From Flavobacteriales bacterium (lineage in GTDB: Bacteria; Bacteroidota; Bacteroidia; Flavobacteriales_E; Vicingaceae): 60,033 bases of DNA. The stretch is from positions 1-60,033 of the forward strand of contig JAGQZT010000053.1 of assembly GCA_020435335.1 (NCBI GenBank), given 5' to 3'. The notes beneath the pieces are model-generated. The model worked only from the letters and a program-made list of their open reading frames with translations, was not told the origin of the DNA and did not search any database. The translations under genes were made by a program, and so were the position numbers. Shown here piece after piece: positions 43,635-54,019 of the stretch. The first letter of the stretch is position 1. Every line of letters starts with the position of its first letter.

Positions 43635-44258
43635 TTATTCCTCTTTTTTCTCTTCTTCTGAATCGTCTTCTTTGTTTGCTTCATTTTCCTCGGCAGCAGG
43701 AGCTTCTTCGGCTTTTGCTTCGGCCTCCGGAGCTGCTTCGGCTGCAGGAGCCTCTTCAACAACTTCAGCTTTAGTTTCAGCTTCCGTAGCCTCTACAGCA
43801 GTTTCAGGAGCTGCGGCAGCAGAAGCGGCAGTATCATCGGATTTCTTACCACCTCTTCTTCTTCTGGATGTTTTCTTTTTGGAGTCTTTCAACATATTTT
43901 CGTTGTAGTCTACCAATTCGATGAAGCACATTTGTGCGTTATCACCCAATCTGAAGCCGGTTTTAAGAATTCTGGTGTAGCCTCCAGGTCTGTCGCCTAC
44001 TTTCGTAGAAACTTCTCTGAACAATTCAGTAACGGCATTTTTATCATTCAAATAACTGAATACTACTCTACGGGAGTGAGTAGAATCGGTTTTTGATTTT
44101 GTAATAAGTGGCTCGATATACTTCTGTAAAGCTTTCGCTTTGGCAACAGTAGTATTGATTCTTTTATGCTCGATAAGAGAACAAGCCATATTGGCCAACA
44201 TGGCTTTTCTGTGAGAAGCCTGTCTACCTAAATGGTTAATTTTCTTTCCGTGTCTCAT
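43635..44258 (-). CDS. rplQ: 50S ribosomal protein L17 with long acidic tail
   Basis: This 207-aa protein has a normal L17 core in the first about 125 residues: [12 protein letters not shown] at the start, K-A-M-L-A-N-M-A, and [10 protein letters not shown] basic patch K-K-T-S-R-R-R-R-G follows. Then comes about 65 residues made nearly only of Ala, Glu and Lys. Usual L17 has about 120-130 aa. The tail probably lies outside the ribosome; its function is unknown. It is the last gene of the superoperon, 4 bases after rpoA. Confidence 0.96.
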   Translation of the reverse strand: MRHGKKINHLGRQASHRKAMLANMACSLIEHKRINTTVAKAKALQKYIEPLITKSKTDSTHSRRVVFSYLNDKNAVTELFREVSTKVGDRPGGYTRILKTGFRLGDNAQMCFIELVDYNENMLKDSKKKTSRRRRGGKKSDDTAASAAAAPETAVEATEAETKAEVVEEAPAAEAAPEAEAKAEEAPAAEENEANKEDDSEEEKKEE

Positions 44259-44262
44259 CTTT

Positions 44263-45255
44263 TTACTCCTTATCTAATTTGTAGGCTGCTACATTCATAC
44301 CGAAAGTAAGGCCTTTGTTTTCAACTAGTTCATCTAATTCAGTTAATGACTTCTTACCGAAGTTTCTGAATTTCAACAAATCATTTTTATTAAACTGAAC
44401 CAGGTCACCTAACGTATCTACGTCGGCAGCTTTCAGGCAGTTCAATGCTCTAACGGACAGGTCCATATCAACCAGTTTGGTTTTCAGCAACTGTCTCATG
44501 TGTAATGAATCCTCATCAAAGTCTTCCACTGCAGATTTCTCTTCAGTTTCGAGGGTGATTCTTTCATCAGAGAACAACATGAAGTGGTGGATCAAGATCT
44601 TAGCGGCTTCAGTTAAAGCATCTTTCGGATGGATGGAACCATCGGTTGTGATCTCGAAAACCAATTTTTCGTAATCTGTTTTTTGTCCTACCCGGTAGTT
44701 CTCGATGTTGTATTTCACATTTTTGATCGGGGTGTGGATCGAATCGATTGGAATAACACCTACGGCAGCATCTTTAGCTTTGTTCTCTTCAGAAGGAACA
44801 TAACCTCTACCTTTTCCGATAGTCAATTCCATTTGTAATTTCACAGAGGTTTCCATGTTACAGATCACATGATCGATGTTCAGCACCTGAAAAGCAGATG
44901 TGAATTTACCGATATCACCGGCTGTTAATTTATCCTGGCCACCAACAGTTAAGATCAATGTTTCGCTGTCGGTTTCTTCGATTTGTTGTTTAAACCTTAC
45001 TTGTTTCAGGTTTAATATGATTTGTGTAACATCCTCAACAACTCCTTTAATTGTAGAAAACTCGTGATCTACTCCTTCAATTTTTATAGAAGTGATAGCA
45101 TAACCTTCAAGGGAGTTTAACAAAACTCTTCTTAAAGCGTTCCCAACTGTAATACCATATCCTGGTTCTAGCGGACGAAACTCAAAAGTACCGAAGTAAT
45201 CATCAGAACTGATCATAATTACTTTATCCGGTTTTTGAAAATCTAATATTGCCAT
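44263..45255 (-). CDS. rpoA: RNA polymerase alpha subunit
   Basis: This 330-aa protein has the N-terminal dimerisation domain with [16 protein letters not shown] and a C-terminal domain (about 255-325) with V-R-A-L-N-C-L-K and F-G-K-K-S-L-T-E-L. The length and motifs are normal. It sits in the alpha operon between rpsD and rplQ. Confidence 0.98.
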   Translation of the reverse strand: MAILDFQKPDKVIMISSDDYFGTFEFRPLEPGYGITVGNALRRVLLNSLEGYAITSIKIEGVDHEFSTIKGVVEDVTQIILNLKQVRFKQQIEETDSETLILTVGGQDKLTAGDIGKFTSAFQVLNIDHVICNMETSVKLQMELTIGKGRGYVPSEENKAKDAAVGVIPIDSIHTPIKNVKYNIENYRVGQKTDYEKLVFEITTDGSIHPKDALTEAAKILIHHFMLFSDERITLETEEKSAVEDFDEDSLHMRQLLKTKLVDMDLSVRALNCLKAADVDTLGDLVQFNKNDLLKFRNFGKKSLTELDELVENKGLTFGMNVAAYKLDKE

Positions 45256-45276
45256 AGTTTGTTCTTTTTAAAATGA

Positions 45277-45882
45277 TTATTTAGAGTAAAGCTCTACGAT
45301 TAACTGTTCTTTGATATTCTCAGGAATCTGTTCTCTTTGAGGAGCTGCAATAAGCCTTCCGTACATTTGAGCATCGTTCCATTCCAACCAATCGAATTTC
45401 GATGGATTAGCCGCAAGGGATGCGGTAATGGACTCCAGTGATTTTGACTTCTCTCGAACACCGATGACATCGCCTTCTTTAACCTGATAAGAAGGAATGT
45501 TTACGATCTTACCGTTGATGGTGATGTGTCTGTGGCTAACCAATTGTCTGGCACCTCTTCTCGAAGGAGCAATACCTAAACGAAATACGATATTATCCAA
45601 ACGAGACTCACACATTTGTAATAAGATCTCACCGGTAATACCTTTCTTTCTGGAAGCAGTTTTAAACAAGTTGGAAAACTGTCTTTCCAAAATACCGTAA
45701 GTGTACTTTGCTTTTTGTTTCTCAGCTAACTGAATAGCGTATTCAGATTGCTTTCCTCTCCTTTTCATGGGACCATGTTGCCCCGGAGGATAATTTTTCT
45801 TTTCAAGAACCTTATCAGGACCGAAGATTGGCTCTCTGAATTTTCTTGCGATTTTACTTTTGGGACCTCTGTACCTTGCCAT
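45277..45882 (-). CDS. rpsD: 30S ribosomal protein S4
   Basis: This 201-aa primary 16S-binding protein has the M-A-R-Y-R-G-P start, Y-P-P-G-Q-H-G, and an S4 RNA-binding domain with [12 protein letters not shown]. It is the likely autoregulator of the alpha operon by analogy with E. coli, but I see no clear leader pseudoknot in the 89-base gap upstream. Confidence 0.98.
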   Translation of the reverse strand: MARYRGPKSKIARKFREPIFGPDKVLEKKNYPPGQHGPMKRRGKQSEYAIQLAEKQKAKYTYGILERQFSNLFKTASRKKGITGEILLQMCESRLDNIVFRLGIAPSRRGARQLVSHRHITINGKIVNIPSYQVKEGDVIGVREKSKSLESITASLAANPSKFDWLEWNDAQMYGRLIAAPQREQIPENIKEQLIVELYSK

Positions 45883-45971
45883 TTTTTAAAAATTTAGTGA
45901 ACGGGAAATTATGAATTAAGGTCAATGTATCCTTCGATAATTATACTCCCCTTCAGGTTTTACTTGATTTA

Positions 45972-46358
45972 TTAAACTCTTCTTCTTTTCGGTGGACGAC
46001 AACCATTGTGTGGTAATGGTGTAACATCTACGATTTCCGTAACGGTAATACCACTGTTGTGGATTGCTCTGATTGCGGATTCTCTTCCGTTACCAGGACC
46101 TTTTACAAAAACCTTAGCTTTACGTAAGCCGTTTTCAAAAGCTTCTTTTGCACAATCTTCAGCAGCTACCTGAGCAGCATAAGGTGTGTTTTTCTTAGAG
46201 CCTCTGAATCCCATTTTACCAGCAGACGACCAGGAGATCACCTGACCGTTGTTATTGGTTAAGCTGATAATAATGTTGTTAAAAGAAGCGTGAATGTGAG
46301 CTTCACCATAAGCTTCAACTTTTACATTCTTTTTCTTCTTAGCGTTCGATTTTGCCAT
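45972..46358 (-). CDS. rpsK: 30S ribosomal protein S11
   Basis: This 128-aa platform protein shows [16 protein letters not shown] and the basic C-terminus [12 protein letters not shown]. Its normal start is ATG 46358. Confidence 0.98.
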   Translation of the reverse strand: MAKSNAKKKKNVKVEAYGEAHIHASFNNIIISLTNNNGQVISWSSAGKMGFRGSKKNTPYAAQVAAEDCAKEAFENGLRKAKVFVKGPGNGRESAIRAIHNSGITVTEIVDVTPLPHNGCRPPKRRRV

Positions 46359-46406
46359 TTTATAGACTTTTAGCTTCCGTACTTGATACGGAATAAACTT
46401 TATTTA

Positions 46407-46784
46407 TTATTTAGTTGCTTTCTTTTTGTTTGCAACTGTCTTTTTTCTTCCTTTTCTGGTTCTGGAGTTGTTTTTGGTTCGTTGTCCTCTCAGTGGTAAG
46501 CCAGCTCTGTGTCTTACACCTCTGTAACACCCGATATCCATTAAACGTTTGATGTTCAATTGAACTTCAGAACGAAGAGCACCTTCTGTTTTGTAATTAT
46601 CAGCGATGATCTTTCTGATCTTTGCCAATTCATCATCATTCCACTCCTGAACTTTCTTGTCTTCAGAAATACCAGCTTCGGCCAAAATGTTTTTAGCTGT
46701 AGAGCGTCCGATACCAAAAATGTAAGTTAATCCGATAACTCCTCTTTTTTGTTTTGGTAAATCTATACCTGCAATTCTTGCCAT
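46407..46784 (-). CDS. rpsM: 30S ribosomal protein S13
   Basis: This 125-aa head protein shows [26 protein letters not shown] and a Lys/Arg-rich tail. ATG 46784 is the conserved start; another Met lies two codons upstream. Confidence 0.98.
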   Translation of the reverse strand: MARIAGIDLPKQKRGVIGLTYIFGIGRSTAKNILAEAGISEDKKVQEWNDDELAKIRKIIADNYKTEGALRSEVQLNIKRLMDIGCYRGVRHRAGLPLRGQRTKNNSRTRKGRKKTVANKKKATK

Positions 46785-46806
46785 AATCAATTACTATATA
46801 ATAAGA

Positions 46807-46923
46807 CTATCCTTGTCTTTGTTTAAACTTTGGGTTCTTTTTGTTAATCACGTACAAACGACCTTTTCTTCTCACGATTTTGCAGTCTGCACTTCTCTTT
46901 TTTAATGATGCTCTTACTTTCAT
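46807..46923 (-). CDS. rpmJ: 50S ribosomal protein L36 (zinc-free form)
   Basis: This 38-aa protein reads [10 protein letters not shown] with the conserved C-K-I-V-R-R-K-G-R and the end P-K-F-K-Q-R-Q-G. Only one of the usual zinc ligands (Cys14) is left; the first Cys, third Cys and His positions hold other residues, so it is a C-minus form that does not bind zinc. It lies between infA and rpsM as expected. Confidence 0.95.
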   Translation of the reverse strand: MKVRASLKKRSADCKIVRRKGRLYVINKKNPKFKQRQG

Positions 46924-46951
46924 CTTTCTATAGTTTTTTCCTGTTCAGGAA

Positions 46952-47170
46952 TTATTTATATCTAAATGTTATTCTCCCTTTGGTTAAATCGTAAGGAGAC
47001 ATTTCCAATCTTACTTTATCACCTGGCAAAATACGTATGTAGTGCATTCTCATTTTCCCTGAAATGTGGGCTGTAATGATGTGCCCGTTTTCCAGCTCAA
47101 CCCGAAACATGGCGTTAGACAATGCTTCGATTATTGTTCCGTCTTGCTCTATAGACGCTTGTTTTGCCAT
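46952..47170 (-). CDS. infA: translation initiation factor IF-1
   Basis: This 72-aa S1/OB-fold protein has the pattern [16 protein letters not shown] and [22 protein letters not shown]. It occupies the 30S A site during initiation. Placement after map is usual. Confidence 0.97.
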   Translation of the reverse strand: MAKQASIEQDGTIIEALSNAMFRVELENGHIITAHISGKMRMHYIRILPGDKVRLEMSPYDLTKGRITFRYK

Positions 47171-47177
47171 TTATTCT

Positions 47178-47966
47178 TTATCCTTTTTTATTTCTTAACA
47201 CTTCTTCGATCAGTTCGTGTGTTGATAAAACTTCTGCTTTTCCTTTCCGGATGGCCACATCGTGCTCAAAGTGAGCGGATGGTTTCCCATCGGTAGTTAC
47301 AATGGTCCAGCCATCATCCAGTTGCTTCACGTTTTTGGTTCCCATGTTAATCATGGGTTCAATGGCGATGACCATTCCTTCTTTCAGTTGCGGTCCGCTT
47401 CCCCGTTTACCGTAATTCGGCACCTGAGGCTCTTCGTGCAATTCTCTTCCGAGACCGTGTCCGACCAGTTCGCGTACTACGCCATAACCATTGGCTTCGG
47501 CATGACTTTGAACGGCATACCCGATATCTCCCAACCGGTTTCCGGCTACAGCAGCATCGATGGCCCGTTGCAGGCATTCCTGAGTGACTCTCAAGAGTTT
47601 TTTAACTTCCTCTTTCACTTCACCAACCTGGAACGTATACGCCACATCACCATAGAATCCATTCATGAGCACGCCACAATCTACCGATACGATATCACCA
47701 TTTACTAATGGTTTTTTGGTTGGCAGGCCGTGAACGACTGCTTCGTTTACGGAACATAACAATGTACTCGGGCAGCCGTAAAGGCCTTTAAACCCGGGTA
47801 TCGCCTTATGATCCCGAATGAACTCTTCAGCCATCTGATCCAACTCCTGGGTAGTAACACCCGGTTCGATCCGTTTTGCAACTTCAGCTAAAGTTTTTCC
47901 AACAAGCAAAGAACTTTCTCTAATTAATTCAATCTCCTCATCCGTCTTATAGTAGATCTTACCCAT
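47178..47966 (-). CDS. map: type I methionine aminopeptidase
   Basis: This 262-aa metalloenzyme removes initiator methionine. Metal ligands are recognisable in V-S-V-D-C-G, G-D-V-A-Y-T, G-H-G-L-G-R-E-L-H-E-E-P, and the later E-P-M and E-H-D. ATG 47966 (M-G-K-I-Y-Y) is chosen; a TTG four codons upstream is also open. adk, which sits here in many bacteria, is absent. Confidence 0.96.
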   Translation of the reverse strand: MGKIYYKTDEEIELIRESSLLVGKTLAEVAKRIEPGVTTQELDQMAEEFIRDHKAIPGFKGLYGCPSTLLCSVNEAVVHGLPTKKPLVNGDIVSVDCGVLMNGFYGDVAYTFQVGEVKEEVKKLLRVTQECLQRAIDAAVAGNRLGDIGYAVQSHAEANGYGVVRELVGHGLGRELHEEPQVPNYGKRGSGPQLKEGMVIAIEPMINMGTKNVKQLDDGWTIVTTDGKPSAHFEHDVAIRKGKAEVLSTHELIEEVLRNKKG

Positions 47967-47979
47967 CTCCTCAAACAAA

Positions 47980-49329
47980 TTATCCGGCCATTCCCATTCC
48001 GGTACTGGATCTACCTTTGATCCTTCCGGACTTCATTAACCCGTCGTAGTGACGCATTAACAAGTGGCTTTCTATTTGTTGTAACGTATCCAGGATCACA
48101 CCTACCATAATCAGCAACGATGTTCCTCCGTAGAAGTAAGCAAAAGCCTGATTCACGCCGGCTAAAAAGGCGAAAGCAGGTAGAATTGCCACAACGGCCA
48201 GGAACATAGAGCCCGGCAACGTAATTCTGGACATCACGTTATCTATAAACTCGGCTGTTTTCTTTCCTGGTTTGATTCCCGGAATGAAACCACCGTTTCT
48301 TTTCATTTCATCAGCCATCTGATTCGGGTTTACAGTTACTGCCGTATAGAAGTAAGTAAACGCAACGATCATCAGGAAGAATGTTAAGTTGTACGCAAAG
48401 CTGTACGGATTGCTGAAGGTTGTGATCACCCAGGATGATGCACCGCTTTCTCCGAAGCTGGCCAGAGTCATGGGCACGAACATGATCGCCTGAGCGAAGA
48501 TGATCGGCATTACACCGGCTGCATTCACTTTTAACGGAATGTATTGTCTAACTCCTCCGTATTGTTTGTTTCCAACGATTCTTTTCGCATACTGAACCGG
48601 AATTCTACGTGTACCTTGCACCAGCAAAATCGCTACGATCGTTACCAGTAATAAGAAGGCGATCTCGATCAATAAAGCGATTGGTCCACCCACACCGCTC
48701 ACACTCATTCTTGAACTGAATTCAAAAACAAATGAAGAAGGCAGTTTGGAGATGATCCCGATCATGATCAGTAAAGAGATTCCGTTTCCGATTCCTTTTT
48801 CGGTGATCCGCTCTCCGATCCACATCACGAAGATGGTACCGGTAGTAAGCAGCAACACGGTTGAGAACCACCATAGCGGTCCTGAGTCGAGTACCACACC
48901 CGGATTGTTCGTGATCTGGGAAGCGATGTAACCGGGAGCCTGGAAGCCGGTGATGGCGATAGTCAGTACCCTGGTGATCTGATTGATCTTTCTTCTTCCG
49001 CTTTCCCCTTCTTTTTGCAGACGTTGGAAATAAGGAATAGCCATTCCGAGCAATTGGATCACAATTGATGCGGAGATATAAGGCATAATCCCTAAAGCAA
49101 AAATAGATGCTCTTGAGAAAGCACCACCTGCAAAAATATTGATCAGCTCAAGTAATCCGCCGGAACCTTTGGTGGCATTAGCTGCTTCCAGTGCCGCAGA
49201 ATCGACACCCGGAAGCACCACGAAGGAACCCAGCCGGTATACTAACAACAAACTAAGAGTCGTAATGATCCGAGCTCTCAGATCCTCAATACTCCAGATG
49301 TTCTTTATGGTTTGAAAAAGTTTCTTCAT
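47980..49329 (-). CDS. secY: preprotein translocase subunit SecY
   Basis: This 449-aa channel protein has ten transmembrane segments. Typical stretches are L-G-I-M-P-Y-I-S-A-S-I-V near helix 2, G-E-R-I-T-E-K-G-I-G-N-G-I-S, and the cytoplasmic loop V-Q-G-T-R-R-I-P-V-Q-Y-A-K-R. It sits between rplO and map in the spc operon. Confidence 0.98.
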   Translation of the reverse strand: MKKLFQTIKNIWSIEDLRARIITTLSLLLVYRLGSFVVLPGVDSAALEAANATKGSGGLLELINIFAGGAFSRASIFALGIMPYISASIVIQLLGMAIPYFQRLQKEGESGRRKINQITRVLTIAITGFQAPGYIASQITNNPGVVLDSGPLWWFSTVLLLTTGTIFVMWIGERITEKGIGNGISLLIMIGIISKLPSSFVFEFSSRMSVSGVGGPIALLIEIAFLLLVTIVAILLVQGTRRIPVQYAKRIVGNKQYGGVRQYIPLKVNAAGVMPIIFAQAIMFVPMTLASFGESGASSWVITTFSNPYSFAYNLTFFLMIVAFTYFYTAVTVNPNQMADEMKRNGGFIPGIKPGKKTAEFIDNVMSRITLPGSMFLAVVAILPAFAFLAGVNQAFAYFYGGTSLLIMVGVILDTLQQIESHLLMRHYDGLMKSGRIKGRSSTGMGMAG

Positions 49330-49337
49330 CTTTTAAA

Positions 49338-49886
49338 TTAACCTTCGTTTGATTCAGCGTCTTCAGCTTTATCTTCAGCCGGTTTTTCTTCTTTTTTAGG
49401 AGTAGCTTTTGCTTTAGCGGCAGGTTTTTCTTCCTGGGCACCGATCACAGTGGCTTTACCACCTGCTTTTTCGATAGCAGCCAGGGCAGATTTAGAGAAA
49501 GCATCGACAGTAACGTCAACTTTGGCTTTCAATTCGCCGCGACCTAAAATTTTAACTAAGTCGTTTTTAGCAACCAATCCGTTCTCTACTAAAACTTCTT
49601 TGGTGATTGCTTTTACTTTTTTATTGTCAACTAACAATTGTAAAGTATCCAGGTTAACCCCTTTGAACTCTTTTCTGTTGATGTTTTTGAATCCAAATTT
49701 AGGAACACGACGTTGCAAAGGCATTTGACCACCTTCGAAACCAATCTTTTTAGAGTATCCTGATCTGGATTTAGCACCTTTATGCCCTCTTGTAGAGGTT
49801 CCGCCTCTACCTGATCCCTGACCACGACCTACTCGCTTACGCTGTTTTGTTGAACCTTCCGCAGGTTTTAAATTTGATAAGTTCAT
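49338..49886 (-). CDS. rplO: 50S ribosomal protein L15 with charged tail
   Basis: This 182-aa protein has the L15 start N-L-S-N-L-K-P-A and the glycine-rich R-G-Q-G-S-G-R-G-G-T-S-T-R-G-H-K-G-A. The last about 35 residues are Lys/Ala/Glu/Pro-rich and go beyond the usual about 145-150 aa. The tail echoes the one on L17. Confidence 0.97.
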   Translation of the reverse strand: MNLSNLKPAEGSTKQRKRVGRGQGSGRGGTSTRGHKGAKSRSGYSKKIGFEGGQMPLQRRVPKFGFKNINRKEFKGVNLDTLQLLVDNKKVKAITKEVLVENGLVAKNDLVKILGRGELKAKVDVTVDAFSKSALAAIEKAGGKATVIGAQEEKPAAKAKATPKKEEKPAEDKAEDAESNEG

Positions 49887-49908
49887 CTTATAATTAGTTT
49901 AAATATGC

Positions 49909-50091
49909 TTATTTAACTTCTTCTACTGTAACTAAGTGGTTCACTTTAGCGATCATCCCCAGGATTTGAGGAGTTGCTTCGTGTTCAACCACCTGATTCA
50001 TTTTTCGGATCCCTAATGCTGTCATTGTTTTCTTTTGACGAGCCGGTTGTTTGATCGTACTTTTAATTTGTTTTACTCTAACTTTTCCCAT
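49909..50091 (-). CDS. rpmD: 50S ribosomal protein L30
   Basis: This 60-aa protein opens with the V-K-Q-I-K-S-T-I L30 pattern and has T-M-T-A-L-G-I-R-K-M-N-Q-V-V. Standard position between rpsE and rplO. Confidence 0.96.
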   Translation of the reverse strand: MGKVRVKQIKSTIKQPARQKKTMTALGIRKMNQVVEHEATPQILGMIAKVNHLVTVEEVK

Positions 50092-50103
50092 TTCTGTCTA
50101 GGT

Positions 50104-50622
50104 TTATCCGTTAAATACTTTGTCTAAATCCACTCCTCTGTGATCAGCCACGGTGTAAGCATCTCTCAATTGAGACAGGGCATCCAAAGTTGCTTTAACA
50201 ACATTATGAGGGTTTGAAGAACCTTTTGATTTTGCCAGTACGTCGGTAATTCCAACACTTTCAAAGACAGCACGCATCGCACCACCGGCGATTACTCCGG
50301 TACCGTGTGCAGCAGGTCTGATAAAAACACGAGCACCGCTGTATTTACCGGTTTGTTCGTGAGGCACAGTTCCGTTAATTACGGGAACTTTAATGCAGTT
50401 CTTTTTCGCTACATCAATTCCTTTGGTGATGGCTTCGGTTACTTCGTTTGCTTTACCTAATCCGTGCCCTACGATGCCGTTTTCATCTCCAACAACCACG
50501 ATTGCTGAGAAACTGAAGTTTCTACCACCTTTGGTAACTTTAGTTACACGGTTAATAGCAACCAGTTTGTCTTTTAACTCAGCTTCAGTAGCTCTTACTC
50601 TTTGTGCAGTTAATTTTGCCAT
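50104..50622 (-). CDS. rpsE: 30S ribosomal protein S5
   Basis: This 172-aa protein shows the double-stranded-RNA-like S5 domain with G-G-R-N-F-S-F-S-A and [11 protein letters not shown], followed by [11 protein letters not shown]. Length and order are normal. Confidence 0.98.
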   Translation of the reverse strand: MAKLTAQRVRATEAELKDKLVAINRVTKVTKGGRNFSFSAIVVVGDENGIVGHGLGKANEVTEAITKGIDVAKKNCIKVPVINGTVPHEQTGKYSGARVFIRPAAHGTGVIAGGAMRAVFESVGITDVLAKSKGSSNPHNVVKATLDALSQLRDAYTVADHRGVDLDKVFNG

Positions 50623-50640
50623 AATACAATTGTTATCAAA

Positions 50641-50994
50641 TTAAAATTGAAGACCTCCTTCACGAGCTGCTTCTGCCAATGCTTTCACTCTTCCGTGGTA
50701 TAAGTATCCACTTCTGTCGAATGCAACTTTCTCAATTCCGGCTTTCTTTGCTTTTTCAGCAATTGTTTTACCTACGATAGAAGCTACTTCGGATTTGGAA
50801 CCTTTCGCTTTCACGTCTTTATTTACAGAAGAAGCGGCAACAAGGGTTGTACCTGTTTCATCGTTGATGATCTGAGCATAGATCTCTTTGTTGCTTCGGA
50901 ATACAGTAAGACGCGGTTGTTCGTTCGTACCTTTAACGATCTTTCTGATTCTCCTTTTAATTCGGATTCTTCTTTCTCTTTTACTTAGTGCCAT
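50641..50994 (-). CDS. rplR: 50S ribosomal protein L18
   Basis: This 117-aa 5S rRNA-binding protein has [31 protein letters not shown] and the end A-A-R-E-G-G-L-Q-F. Confidence 0.98.
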   Translation of the reverse strand: MALSKRERRIRIKRRIRKIVKGTNEQPRLTVFRSNKEIYAQIINDETGTTLVAASSVNKDVKAKGSKSEVASIVGKTIAEKAKKAGIEKVAFDRSGYLYHGRVKALAEAAREGGLQF

Positions 50995-51019
50995 AATATC
51001 TCTATCTTATTATGATTTT

Positions 51020-51574
51020 TTATTTAGCGGCTGATTTACCGGCTTTTCTTCTAACTTGTTCGCCAACGAATCGGATACCTTTACCTTTATAAGGTTCTGG
51101 TTTTCTCAGTGAACGCAATTTAGCGGCAACGTGTCCGATCAATTGTTTGTCGTGAGATTCCAGCGTAATCACCGGGTTCTTACCTCTTTCGGATTCTGTT
51201 GTTACTTTCACTTCGTCTGGCAATTCAAACACGATATCGTGAGAGAAACCCAGTACCATTTCCAGTTTCTGACCCTGGTTAGAGGCTCTGTAACCCACAC
51301 CAACCAATTCCTGTTTCACGGTATACCCTTTAGAAACACCTTCTACCATATTGTAGAACAATGATCTGTACAGACCGTGTTTTGCTTTATGGTCTTTTTG
51401 CTCCGAATTTCTAGCCACAGTCAACAGATTGTCTTCAACTTTGATGTTGATGGCGTTAGAATCAAAACCCTGAGTCAGTTCCCCTTTAGGGCCTTTCACA
51501 GTGATTTTCGTTTTTTCGATTTGTACATCGACTCCCTGAGGGATTTCTATCGGTGCGTTTCCAATTCTTGACAT
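51020..51574 (-). CDS. rplF: 50S ribosomal protein L6
   Basis: This 184-aa protein opens S-R-I-G-N-A-P-I-E-I-P and ends with K-G-K-G-I-R-F-V-G-E-Q-V-R-R-K-A-G-K. The two L6 repeats are intact. Confidence 0.98.
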   Translation of the reverse strand: MSRIGNAPIEIPQGVDVQIEKTKITVKGPKGELTQGFDSNAINIKVEDNLLTVARNSEQKDHKAKHGLYRSLFYNMVEGVSKGYTVKQELVGVGYRASNQGQKLEMVLGFSHDIVFELPDEVKVTTESERGKNPVITLESHDKQLIGHVAAKLRSLRKPEPYKGKGIRFVGEQVRRKAGKSAAK

Positions 51575-51586
51575 AACTCTTTACTT

Positions 51587-51982
51587 TTAATAAACGTAGC
51601 ACAATACTTCTCCACCAACGTTTTCGTTTCTGGCTTCTTTATCGGTCATTACACCTTTAGAGGTAGATACTATTGCGATACCTAATCCGTTAATTACTCG
51701 AGGCATTTCTGCCGATGCGGAATATTTTCTTAATCCCGGTTTACTAACTCGTTCTAATTTGGTAATGGCCGACACTTTCGTTTTCGGGTGGTATTTCAAG
51801 GCGATTTTGATGTTACCCTGAACTTTATCCTCTTCGAATTTGTAGTTTAAGATGTAGCCTTTTTCGAACAAAATTTTGGTCATTTCCTTTTTGATGTTCG
51901 AAGAAGGTATATCAACCACTCGGTGACCTGCGTTTACCGCGTTTCTTAGTCTAGTTAAATAATCTGCTATTGGATCTGTCAT
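51587..51982 (-). CDS. rpsH: 30S ribosomal protein S8
   Basis: This 131-aa protein opens with D-P-I-A-D-Y-L-T-R-L-R-N-A and ends with G-G-E-V-L-C-Y-V-Y, both S8 signatures. In E. coli S8 regulates the spc operon; no matching site was identified here. Confidence 0.98.
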   Translation of the reverse strand: MTDPIADYLTRLRNAVNAGHRVVDIPSSNIKKEMTKILFEKGYILNYKFEEDKVQGNIKIALKYHPKTKVSAITKLERVSKPGLRKYSASAEMPRVINGLGIAIVSTSKGVMTDKEARNENVGGEVLCYVY

Positions 51983-52007
51983 GATTAATCCTTTTAAAAT
52001 ATTTTTC

Positions 52008-52277
52008 TTACCAACTTGCTTTAGTTATTCCTGGGATCAACCCTTCAGAAGCCATTTCTCTGAAAGTAACACGGGAAATTCCGAATTGTCTCATGTACCC
52101 TCTTGGTCTTCCGGTTAATTTACATCTGTTGTGTAATCTAACTTTAGAAGAGTTCTTAGGTAATTTTTGGAGCGCGTCCCAGTCACCGGCAGCTTTTAAT
52201 GCAGCTCTTTTTTCTGCATACTGCGCAACCATTCTTTCTCTTTTGCGCTCTTTCGCTTTCATTGATTCTTTAGCCAT
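52008..52277 (-). CDS. rpsN: 30S ribosomal protein S14 (zinc-free long form)
   Basis: This 89-aa protein has the C-terminal signature [20 protein letters not shown]. It lacks the paired CxxC of the short zinc form, so it is the C-minus type, consistent with the C-minus L36. Confidence 0.97.
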   Translation of the reverse strand: MAKESMKAKERKRERMVAQYAEKRAALKAAGDWDALQKLPKNSSKVRLHNRCKLTGRPRGYMRQFGISRVTFREMASEGLIPGITKASW

Positions 52278-52282
52278 ATCGT

Positions 52283-52834
52283 TTATTTTTTCTTAAATGG
52301 TAAACCAAATTCAGTTAATAATGCCATCCCTTCTTCGTTGGTTTGAGCAGAAGTAACGATGGTAATGTCCATTCCGCTAACTTTCTTCACTTTATCGATA
52401 TCGATCTCCGGGAAGATGATTTGTTCTTTGATACCCAGGGTATAGTTTCCGCTTCCGTCAAAACCTTTGGTTTCGATTCCTCTGAAGTCACGTGTACGTG
52501 GAAGAGCAACGGCTACCAAACGATCCAGGAATTCATACATTTTATCACCTCTTAATGTTACTCTGGCTCCAATAGGCATTCCTTTTCTTAACTTGAAGTT
52601 AGAGATATCCTTTTTGGAATAAGTTACATTGGCTTTCTGACCGGTAATGATGGTCATTTCCTCAACAGCTGATTCGATCAAACGTTTATCGGTAACTGCG
52701 TCACCCACACCTTGATTCAAACAAATTTTTTGAATCTTAGGTACTTGCATGATGGAAGAGTAGTTGAACTTCTCTTTTAATGCAGGAACGATCTCCTCTC
52801 TGTACTGTGTTTTTAATCTAGGTGTATAGCTCAT
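52283..52834 (-). CDS. rplE: 50S ribosomal protein L5
   Basis: This 183-aa 5S rRNA-binding protein has [21 protein letters not shown] and [12 protein letters not shown]. Its ATG overlaps the rplX TGA by four bases. Confidence 0.98.
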   Translation of the reverse strand: MSYTPRLKTQYREEIVPALKEKFNYSSIMQVPKIQKICLNQGVGDAVTDKRLIESAVEEMTIITGQKANVTYSKKDISNFKLRKGMPIGARVTLRGDKMYEFLDRLVAVALPRTRDFRGIETKGFDGSGNYTLGIKEQIIFPEIDIDKVKKVSGMDITIVTSAQTNEEGMALLTEFGLPFKKK

Positions 52835-53154
52835 GATATTACCTCCCCTGATTTAGCGTAACGTACTGACTTCCCATTGTCATCTTTCTTTCTGTAAACC
52901 CGTGTGGTCTTACCTGTTTTAGGGTCGATCACCATCAGGTTAGAGATGTGGATGGGAGCCTCTTCTTTAATGATACCTCCGTCTGGATTAGCGGCATTCG
53001 GTTTCGTGTGGCGTGACAATTGTTTGATGTCGCTGCCTTCAACGATAGCTCTCTGGCTTTCCGGGTAAACTTTTCTTACCACGCCCTGAGCTCCTTTCGA
53101 TTCGCCTGCGATAACCATTACGGTATCTCCTTTTTTTATGTGTAGCTTAGCCAT
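52831..53154 (-). CDS. rplX: 50S ribosomal protein L24
   Basis: This 107-aa assembly initiator opens with the KOW motif [16 protein letters not shown] and has [14 protein letters not shown]. Confidence 0.98.
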   Translation of the reverse strand: MAKLHIKKGDTVMVIAGESKGAQGVVRKVYPESQRAIVEGSDIKQLSRHTKPNAANPDGGIIKEEAPIHISNLMVIDPKTGKTTRVYRKKDDNGKSVRYAKSGEVIS

Positions 53155-53174
53155 AACTAAATATTATCTATTGA

Positions 53175-53543
53175 TTAAAGTACTTCGGGAGCCAATGAAA
53201 CGATTTTCATGAATTCTTTTTCACGCAATTCTCTGGCAACAGGCCCGAAGATACGTGTACCTCTCATTTCTCCTGCATCATTTAAAATTACTGCGGCGTT
53301 GTCATCAAAACGGATGTAAGAACCATCAGGACGTCTGATCTCTTTTTTGGTTCTCACCACTACGGCTTTGTGAACTGCACCTTTTTTAACGTTACCGCTT
53401 GGCATCGCTTGTTTTACAGTAACTACTATCGTGTCGCCGATTGAAGCGTATCTCTTTTTGGATCCGCCCAACACTTTAATGCAGAGCACTTCTTTGGCTC
53501 CACTATTATCTGCGACTTTTAATCTTGACTCTTGTTGTATCAT
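53175..53543 (-). CDS. rplN: 50S ribosomal protein L14
   Basis: This 122-aa protein opens with [17 protein letters not shown] and ends with [10 protein letters not shown]. Fully conserved. Confidence 0.98.
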   Translation of the reverse strand: MIQQESRLKVADNSGAKEVLCIKVLGGSKKRYASIGDTIVVTVKQAMPSGNVKKGAVHKAVVVRTKKEIRRPDGSYIRFDDNAAVILNDAGEMRGTRIFGPVARELREKEFMKIVSLAPEVL

Positions 53544-53545
53544 AA

Positions 53546-53803
53546 TTACTTCGCTCTTTCAATGATTTCAACTAATCTCCAGCATTTGTTTTTGCTCATA
53601 GGTCTGGTTTCCATGATCTTCACTTTGTCACCAATGTTGCAATCATTTTTGTCGTCATGAGCCATGAACTTAGCTGTTGATTTAACAAATTTTCCGTAAA
53701 TAGGGTGTTTTTTACGGCTTTCAACCGAAACAACAATAGACTTGTCCATTTTGTTGCTAACTACTAGCCCTATTCTTTCTTTTCTTAAATTTCTAGTTTC
53801 CAT
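53546..53803 (-). CDS. rpsQ: 30S ribosomal protein S17
   Basis: This 85-aa OB-fold protein has [16 protein letters not shown] and the family ending [14 protein letters not shown]. Confidence 0.97.
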   Translation of the reverse strand: METRNLRKERIGLVVSNKMDKSIVVSVESRKKHPIYGKFVKSTAKFMAHDDKNDCNIGDKVKIMETRPMSKNKCWRLVEIIERAK

Positions 53804-53813
53804 TTCAAGTATG

Positions 53814-54011
53814 TTATTTGGCTTGAAGTTCTCTTTTTCTTAATTCAGTACTTAGCCTGGCAACTGTTTTTCTTGCCTGTCTGATTTGCATCGGGTTCTC
53901 GATTGGAGAAACGGCATGGTTCAGTTTCAGCTTGGACAACAGTTCTTGTTGCTCTAATAATTTTTCAGTTAAATCGTCAACCGAAAGGTCTTTAATATCT
54001 ACTTGTTTCAT
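53814..54011 (-). CDS. rpmC: 50S ribosomal protein L29
   Basis: This 65-aa two-helix protein has [11 protein letters not shown] near the start and [11 protein letters not shown] near the end, where L29 lines the peptide exit. Confidence 0.96.
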   Translation of the reverse strand: MKQVDIKDLSVDDLTEKLLEQQELLSKLKLNHAVSPIENPMQIRQARKTVARLSTELRKRELQAK

Positions 54012-54019
54012 AGTTATTC

